From NCBI RefSeq assembly GCF_037975235.1, contig NZ_CP150241.1, positions 2,728,001 through 2,792,000 on the forward strand: a stretch of DNA of 64,000 nucleotides, given 5' to 3'. Positions within the stretch are counted from its first letter, which is position 1; the number at the start of each line of letters is the position of its first letter. The DNA comes from Paenibacillus sp. FSL R5-0341 (GTDB taxonomy: Bacteria > Bacillota > Bacilli > Paenibacillales > Paenibacillaceae). Below the pieces are notes generated by a model. It was given only the letters and a program-made list of their open reading frames with translations, was not told the DNA's origin and made no database searches. The translations under genes were made by a program, and so were the position numbers. Below, in pieces: positions 62,026 to 64,000 of this stretch.

Positions 62026-62059
62026 AAAAAAAGCCGTTGCATTAGATGCAGCGGCTTTT
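62026..62059 (-). terminator. Terminator of the HesB-like gene
   Basis: On the minus strand AAAAGCCGCTGCAT pairs with ATGCAACGGCTTTT (one mismatch) and runs into T residues, 47 bases after the stop. Confidence 0.85.
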
Positions 62060-62105
62060 GATGTGAAGAGAGGCAATGCTAGATTAATTCCTGCTGGAGA
62101 CTGTA

Positions 62106-62468
62106 TTACAGCATGCAGGCGTCAGATCCACTGGAGTTTCCTACAGTCACGGCGCGGGTATCACGAACACGAACGTTACCGCTGAGGACACCGGAATCAC
62201 TGCTCAATTTGAAAGAAGGATAGTTTTCTTCCGTATCCAGCTTCATGTGTTGTTCAAGATTCAGCTGCTGCTTCGGATCAACATAGAACGGGACCAGATT
62301 GGTTTCAATCTGCGCGTCGAGAGTCGCAAGTTCGTCAACAATGATAATCGCGATAACTCCGTTACATCCGCAACCTTCTAGGTCATAGATTACTTTGAAA
62401 TATCCGGGTTGGTCATTCAGGCTTTCGGTCAAGCGTTTTGCAGCCAGATCAGTAATTTGAATATACAT
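62106..62468 (-). CDS. HesB/IscA-like (iron-sulfur cluster biosynthesis family) protein
   Basis: A 120-residue protein. AAAGGAGTG precedes the ATG. It has the HesB-like opening ITDLAAKRLTESL, a Cys pair in EGCGCNG and a C-terminal Cys in GSDACML. The spacing differs from true A-type carriers, so it belongs to the YneR-like branch whose role in iron-sulfur assembly is uncertain. Confidence 0.85.
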   Translation of the reverse strand: MYIQITDLAAKRLTESLNDQPGYFKVIYDLEGCGCNGVIAIIIVDELATLDAQIETNLVPFYVDPKQQLNLEQHMKLDTEENYPSFKLSSDSGVLSGNVRVRDTRAVTVGNSSGSDACML

Positions 62469-62677
62469 ATGGGTACACTCCTTTATAAATGAAAAAAGTG
62501 GTGAAAGGATAATTTATACTCTCAATGACTATCAATATTATACCACTATCGACATAAATCAACGCATTATTTTTTCGTGAACAGATAGCTCTAGTGAAAA
62601 TGATGGAAGCAACACCATTATCCGGAGCAGTGATTATACGAACACACTTTTGGGGAAATAGATGAGAATGAATGTTA

Positions 62678-62698
62678 GGGCGTGTCTGAGACACTCCC
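62678..62698. promoter_or_regulatory. Dyad operator candidate before the OpuC-type genes
   Basis: GTGTCT-G-AGACAC (62682-62694) with outer GGG/CCC arms gives a 21-base dyad ending 18 bases before the start codon. It is a good position for a repressor such as the MarR/GbsR-type regulators of osmoprotectant genes. Confidence 0.5.
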
Positions 62699-62716
62699 TA
62701 GATAAAGGGGCGAAGA

Positions 62717-63697
62717 GTGCGGATGATTCAGTTTGAAAATGTATCTAAACAATATCCTGATGGGACTACAGCCTTGCGTCAGGTTAATCTCAACATTAAC
62801 AAAGGAGAACTGTTCGTCATGATTGGTCCAAGTGGATGTGGCAAAACCACCATGCTCAAAATGATCAATCGCCTGATTGAACGAACAGATGGAACAGTAA
62901 GCATTAATGAACGCCCAATCGATGAATACAACATTCACGAATTGCGATGGAATATCGGATATGTGCTGCAACAGATTGCATTGTTCCCGCATATGACGAT
63001 TGCCGAGAATATTGCGGTTGTTCCTGAACTGCGAAAATGGAAGTCAGATCAAATCAAGAAGCGCGTACATACGTTGCTGGACATGGTTGGATTGCACGGA
63101 GACACGTACAGTGAGCGTAAACCTGCCGAGTTATCTGGAGGACAACAGCAGAGAATTGGTGTGTTGCGTGCACTCGCTGCCGATCCCGAGATTGTCTTGA
63201 TGGATGAACCGTTCAGTGCACTCGATCCGATGAGCCGCGAGAAATTGCAGGACGATATTCTGGATATCCAGCGTCAGATGAAGAAAACAATTGTGTTTGT
63301 CACCCATGATATTCAGGAAGCGATGAAGCTGGGGGATCGCATCTGCATTATGAAGGATGGACAGGTTCTACAGGTAGGCACTCCGGAAGAACTGATCCAG
63401 CATCCAGCCAATGATTTCGTACGCGAGTTTGTGGGGAGTCCAATTTCCGATATGAGTGAACAGTCTGCATTTGATCTCGAATCCATCATGTTACCCATCT
63501 CACCTGGTCATGTGCCAAAATCGGCCAAAACAGCCGTTCCCGTATCCATTACGTTGACGGAGTTAGTTGAGATCATGACTTTCCATGACCGTCTGCTGGT
63601 TGAACGTAACCGCCAGATTATTGGCGAGATCAGTCGGGCTGATCTGATGAAATATTGGTCCGGTCAGTTACAGGAGCGAGGTGATGGACATGAGTAG
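62717..63697 (+). CDS. opuCA: Glycine betaine/carnitine/choline ABC importer ATPase, OpuCA type
   Basis: A 326-residue ATPase. GTG 62717 has AAAGGGG six bases upstream; ATG 62723 is the alternative and fits family alignments. Walker A is GPSGCGKTT, signature ELSGGQQQR, Walker [14 protein letters not shown], plus the [15 protein letters not shown]-loop typical of this group. The C-terminal part (about 255-326) is shorter than the double CBS region of B. subtilis OpuCA (about 380 residues) and keeps perhaps one CBS-like unit. It overlaps the permease by eight bases. Confidence 0.9.
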   Translation: MRMIQFENVSKQYPDGTTALRQVNLNINKGELFVMIGPSGCGKTTMLKMINRLIERTDGTVSINERPIDEYNIHELRWNIGYVLQQIALFPHMTIAENIAVVPELRKWKSDQIKKRVHTLLDMVGLHGDTYSERKPAELSGGQQQRIGVLRALAADPEIVLMDEPFSALDPMSREKLQDDILDIQRQMKKTIVFVTHDIQEAMKLGDRICIMKDGQVLQVGTPEELIQHPANDFVREFVGSPISDMSEQSAFDLESIMLPISPGHVPKSAKTAVPVSITLTELVEIMTFHDRLLVERNRQIIGEISRADLMKYWSGQLQERGDGHE

Positions 63698-64000
63698 ATT
63701 CACGGAGGTGTTCAGCGAGCGTAAAGGTCAGTTATTGTCTGCACTGCTTGAACATATTCAGATCTCATTTATCGCGTTGTTCTTTGCTGTTCTCATTGCT
63801 ATTCCGCTTGGTATCTATTTGACACGAAAGCCAAGAGTTGCTGAACCGATTATCGGGGTTACGGCTGTATTGCAAACCATTCCTTCTCTGGCGCTTCTCG
63901 GATTGCTTATCCCGTTATTCGGCATAGGCACACTGCCTGCAATTATTGCACTGGTGGTGTATGCGCTGCTCCCGGTACTTCGCAACACGTACACAGGCAT
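63690..64000 (+). CDS. opuCB: Osmoprotectant ABC importer permease, OpuCB type (3' end outside window)
   Basis: Open from ATG 63690 to the right edge with no stop. GAGGTGATGG lies upstream. The visible part reads [20 protein letters not shown] followed by membrane segments [20 protein letters not shown] and [20 protein letters not shown], the usual beginning of OpuCB/YehY-type permeases. Whether a binding domain is fused at the C-terminus cannot be seen here. Confidence 0.88.
   Translation, partial: MSRFTEVFSERKGQLLSALLEHIQISFIALFFAVLIAIPLGIYLTRKPRVAEPIIGVTAVLQTIPSLALLGLLIPLFGIGTLPAIIALVVYALLPVLRNTYTG

Noticed and set aside
1..64000. CRISPR array, tRNA or rRNA genes, prophage, transposase
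   Set aside because: I found no regularly spaced direct repeats of CRISPR type, no cloverleaf or rRNA-like stretches and no transposase or integrase motifs when reading both strands by eye.

Overview
The window looks like a chromosomal segment of a Paenibacillus-type Firmicute. The evidence is purine-rich AGGAGG ribosome sites with frequent TTG and GTG starts, AraC sensors with an extracellular domain beside LplABC-type sugar importers, S-layer homology (SLH) proteins, a BceRSAB-type peptide-response module, an OpuC-type importer, and many hairpin-plus-T terminators. I see no rRNA, tRNA, CRISPR array, prophage or insertion sequence. The first and last genes run off the window.

Layout. 1-2650: end of a DUF4173-type membrane protein, then a small membrane-peptide ORF whose 3' part overlaps a hairpin that buries the ribosome site of yidC. 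This resembles the MifM/YidC2 secretion-monitor arrangement of Bacillus subtilis and is the most exciting signal here. 2743-15123: polysaccharide-use locus with a large secreted lyase, an AraC-type membrane sensor, two CUT1 permeases, a solute-binding lipoprotein and a GH28-like beta-helix enzyme; the lyase and importer promoters share a 45-bp element. 15179-19948: LuxR/GAF regulator divergent from a methyltransferase and a saccharopine-dehydrogenase-like oxidoreductase, then a small protein and an MtaD-type deaminase. 20059-27460: a secreted dockerin protein, a cohesin-SLH protein, a MacB/FtsX-type ABC transporter and a two-component system. The promoters of the dockerin gene and the ABC gene carry the same direct-repeat operator at the same distance from the -10.

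27591-40495: UbiD-family decarboxylase, HD-GYP protein, SRPBCC protein, MFS exporter with a divergent TetR regulator, D-2-hydroxyacid dehydrogenase, LacI regulator divergent from butanediol dehydrogenase, a secreted propeller-like protein and an Old Yellow Enzyme homologue. 40785-46868: NagZ-like lipoprotein, then a BceRS-type two-component system and a BceAB-type transporter. 47042-58120: HpaB-family hydroxylase; a second OmpR-type system followed by an AI-2E-family membrane protein and an Asp23/Gls24 protein; AraC regulator divergent from an aldo/keto reductase; an acyl-CoA synthetase with a FapR-like box; an M29 aminopeptidase; and a repeat-rich intergenic stretch. 58138-64000: GyrI-like protein, cytoplasmic leucine-rich-repeat protein, nitroreductase, small membrane protein, VanY-type carboxypeptidase, HesB/IscA-like protein, and the start of an OpuC-type osmoprotectant importer.

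The unifying theme is the cell envelope: membrane insertion, surface anchoring, glycan capture, peptide-stress response and osmoprotection, each with local regulation that can be read from repeated operator-like sequences. Residue numbers below count from the start codon chosen here. Product names rest on motif recognition by eye; no database search was run.
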